Of a stretch of 5,818 nt of DNA, positions 5,353 to 5,818 are shown in pieces. The position numbers were made by a program, and so were the translations under genes. Position 1 is the stretch's first letter. The number at the start of each line of letters is the position of its first letter. The notes beneath the pieces are model-generated. The model worked only from the letters and a program-made list of their open reading frames with translations, was not told the DNA's origin and did not search any database. Source of the DNA: Oscillibacter sp. GTDB taxonomy: Bacteria; Bacillota; Clostridia; Oscillospirales; Oscillospiraceae. The stretch is from contig JAAWIL010000132.1 in assembly GCA_022796315.1 (NCBI GenBank), positions 1 to 5,818 of the forward strand. The letters run 5' to 3'.

Positions 5353-5380
5353 AAAAAAGGCGCTGGCCTGCGCTTTTTTT
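5353..5380 (+). terminator. Intrinsic terminator of the MerR operon
   Basis: AAAAAAGGCGC (5353-5363) pairs with GCGCTTTTTTT (5370-5380) over 11 positions including one G-U wobble, around a 6-base loop, and ends in seven Ts. The A-run on the other side makes it potentially bidirectional. It lies 84 bases after the hydrolase stop, where the plus operon should end. Confidence 0.88.
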
Positions 5381-5423
5381 CCATCTCCAGGACTTTTTGG
5401 TGAAATTCCGCACTTTTCCCTGG

Positions 5424-5464
5424 CCCCACAGTTGACATAAGGGTGTGGAAAACTCTGTGGAGAA
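5424..5464. other. Cluster of DnaA-box-like sites
   Basis: TGTGGAAAA (5444-5452) and TGTGGAGAA (5456-5464) are complements of TTTTCCACA and TTCTCCACA, each one base off the DnaA box TTATCCACA. Their starts are 12 bases apart. A CCCCACAG at 5424-5431 adds an oppositely oriented core. An A/T-rich stretch with the looser TTATCACAA (5539-5547) follows. This could be an origin fragment, a dnaA-type control site or a DnaA titration site. No dnaA, dnaN or rpmH gene is in view, so an origin cannot be claimed. Confidence 0.35.
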
Positions 5465-5496
5465 TGGGTAAAACCCCGGCGGGAGAGGGGATACGG

Positions 5497-5525
5497 CCTG
5501 GGGAAACCTCAGGGGGTGTTTTTTT
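5497..5525 (+). terminator. Possible second terminator-like hairpin
   Basis: CCTGGGG (5497-5503) and CCTCAGG (5507-5513) pair over seven positions with one wobble and a 3-base loop. GGGTG and then seven Ts (5519-5525) follow. The five unpaired bases before the T-run weaken it as a terminator. It could be a backup for 5353-5380 or belong to the unexplained segment that follows. Confidence 0.3.
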
Positions 5526-5593
5526 GCGCAACAACTATTTATCACAAAACGGAGAAGACCGGCGGGGACAGGGTCCCTGCGGCCTGTTCCGGC

Positions 5594-5630
5594 GATAGTA
5601 CTTCCGAACCGAAAGGGCGGAAGTGATATG
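5594..5630 (+). repeat. Hairpin module A, copy 2
   Basis: ACTTCCG (5600-5606) pairs perfectly with CGGAAGT (5618-5624) around an 11-base loop. The 37-base block matches the minus strand of 1711-1747 at 30 of 37 positions. A bp exchange inside the block (G..C to C..G) looks like covariation. It is probably a dispersed intergenic repeat. Confidence 0.55.
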
Positions 5631-5639
5631 CGCCATGCT

Positions 5640-5674
5640 CTGCGGCTGCCGCCATCTGTAGCGGCGGGCAAAAC
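5640..5674 (+). repeat. Hairpin module B, copy 2
   Basis: The block begins CTGCGGCTGCCGCC and ends GCAAAAC, like 1668-1704 on the same strand. GCCGC (5648-5652) pairs with GCGGC (5661-5665), extended by TGC/GCA with a small bulge. Module B here follows module A; at the first locus it precedes A, and A is inverted. Confidence 0.5.
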
Positions 5675-5691
5675 GACTCCAATCAAGTCTG

Positions 5692-5720
5692 TGATTTCCG
5701 AATGCAACATTCGGAAATCA
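5692..5720. repeat. Perfect hairpin, 13-bp arms
   Basis: TGATTTCCGAATG (5692-5704) and CATTCGGAAATCA (5708-5720) are perfect inverted repeats around CAA. The core TTCCGAA resembles the module A stem. On the minus strand it starts exactly at a TGA stop of an open frame coming from the window edge, so it could be a 3'-end structure or terminator (no T-run follows). It may equally be part of a larger dispersed element. Confidence 0.6.
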
Positions 5721-5816
5721 TAAGAAGCTGTACCAATAGGCGCCGGCACGCATCTTGACGGAAAATTTTTCGTCTGGCTGCGTCAGAAACTCTTGAAATC
5801 CGTCAGGATTCCTGCG
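5718..5816 (-). other. Possible 3' end of a reading frame entering from beyond the window
   Basis: The minus strand is open for 32 codons from the window edge to TGA at 5718-5720. The peptide ends MRAGAYWYSFL and has a mixed, protein-like composition (PDGFQEFLTQPDEKFSVK). The TGA is the first triplet of the 29-base perfect hairpin. The DNA also has TGACGGA (5756-5762) inverted at 5799-5805. This could be the tail of a true gene, or a dispersed repeat that happens to be open. No family is recognised. Confidence 0.25.
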
Positions 5817-5818
5817 AG

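Noticed and set aside
5432..5437. TTGACA as a -35 hexamer
   Set aside because: At 17 bases downstream the sequence is CTGTGG, with no -10 in range and no gene downstream.
4571..5749. Long minus-strand open frame (392 codons)
   Set aside because: It is antisense to the hydrolase, crosses the terminator and the repeats, has a low-complexity Pro/Gly/Arg-rich product and no ribosome site. It is a GC-rich shadow frame.
1..5818. CRISPR array, tRNA or rRNA gene, insertion sequence
   Set aside because: No regularly spaced direct repeats, cloverleaf, rRNA-like stretch or transposase frame was seen on either strand.

Overview
The window looks like a chromosomal stretch from a GC-rich, strictly anaerobic member of the Clostridia, most like the gut Oscillospiraceae (Flavonifractor/Lawsonibacter-type genomes). 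This placement is inferred from strong AAGGAGG-type ribosome binding sites in GC-rich DNA, a COG1313 (PflX-like) radical SAM protein, a clostridial-style MutY, and a MerR regulator with a membrane tail. No sequence search was possible.

Layout. Positions 14-82 hold three perfect hairpins that close a minus-strand operon. The operon, read right to left, encodes a 60-residue membrane protein (1448-1630), a 162-residue protein with a split zinc ribbon (957-1445) and a PflX-like radical SAM enzyme (91-960). The genes are 2 bases apart or overlap as ATGA. A 155-base gap (1631-1785) with two hairpin modules separates this operon from mutY (1786-2874, minus), the adenine glycosylase that acts at 8-oxoG:A mispairs. 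MutY appears to be read from an extended -10 promoter so close to its ATG that the mRNA should be leaderless.

The plus-strand half is a five-gene operon that starts from a textbook MerR-type promoter at 3070-3100: a 19-bp spacer with a perfect 7-bp dyad like the CueR operator. The genes are a MerR regulator with two C-terminal membrane helices (3126-3776, probably with a CTG start), two small two-helix membrane proteins (3760-4014 and 3998-4261), a YbjQ/UPF0145 protein (4242-4556) and a metallo-beta-lactamase-fold hydrolase (4556-5269). The first three proteins end in the same cytoplasmic motif, roughly (Q/E)R(L/F)REI-x-(G/K)-G-E...DA..Y. In each case the DNA for that motif also supplies the Shine-Dalgarno site and start codon of the next gene. 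This is the most interesting system in the window: it looks like a membrane-anchored transcriptional sensor with two paralogous satellite subunits, feeding a YbjQ protein and a hydrolase. A strong intrinsic terminator lies at 5353-5380.

The last 440 bases have no confident gene. They hold a short cluster of DnaA-box-like sites (5424-5464), a second arrangement of the two hairpin modules seen at 1665-1747, and a perfect 13-bp-arm hairpin whose left part overlaps the end of a possible minus-strand reading frame entering from beyond the window.
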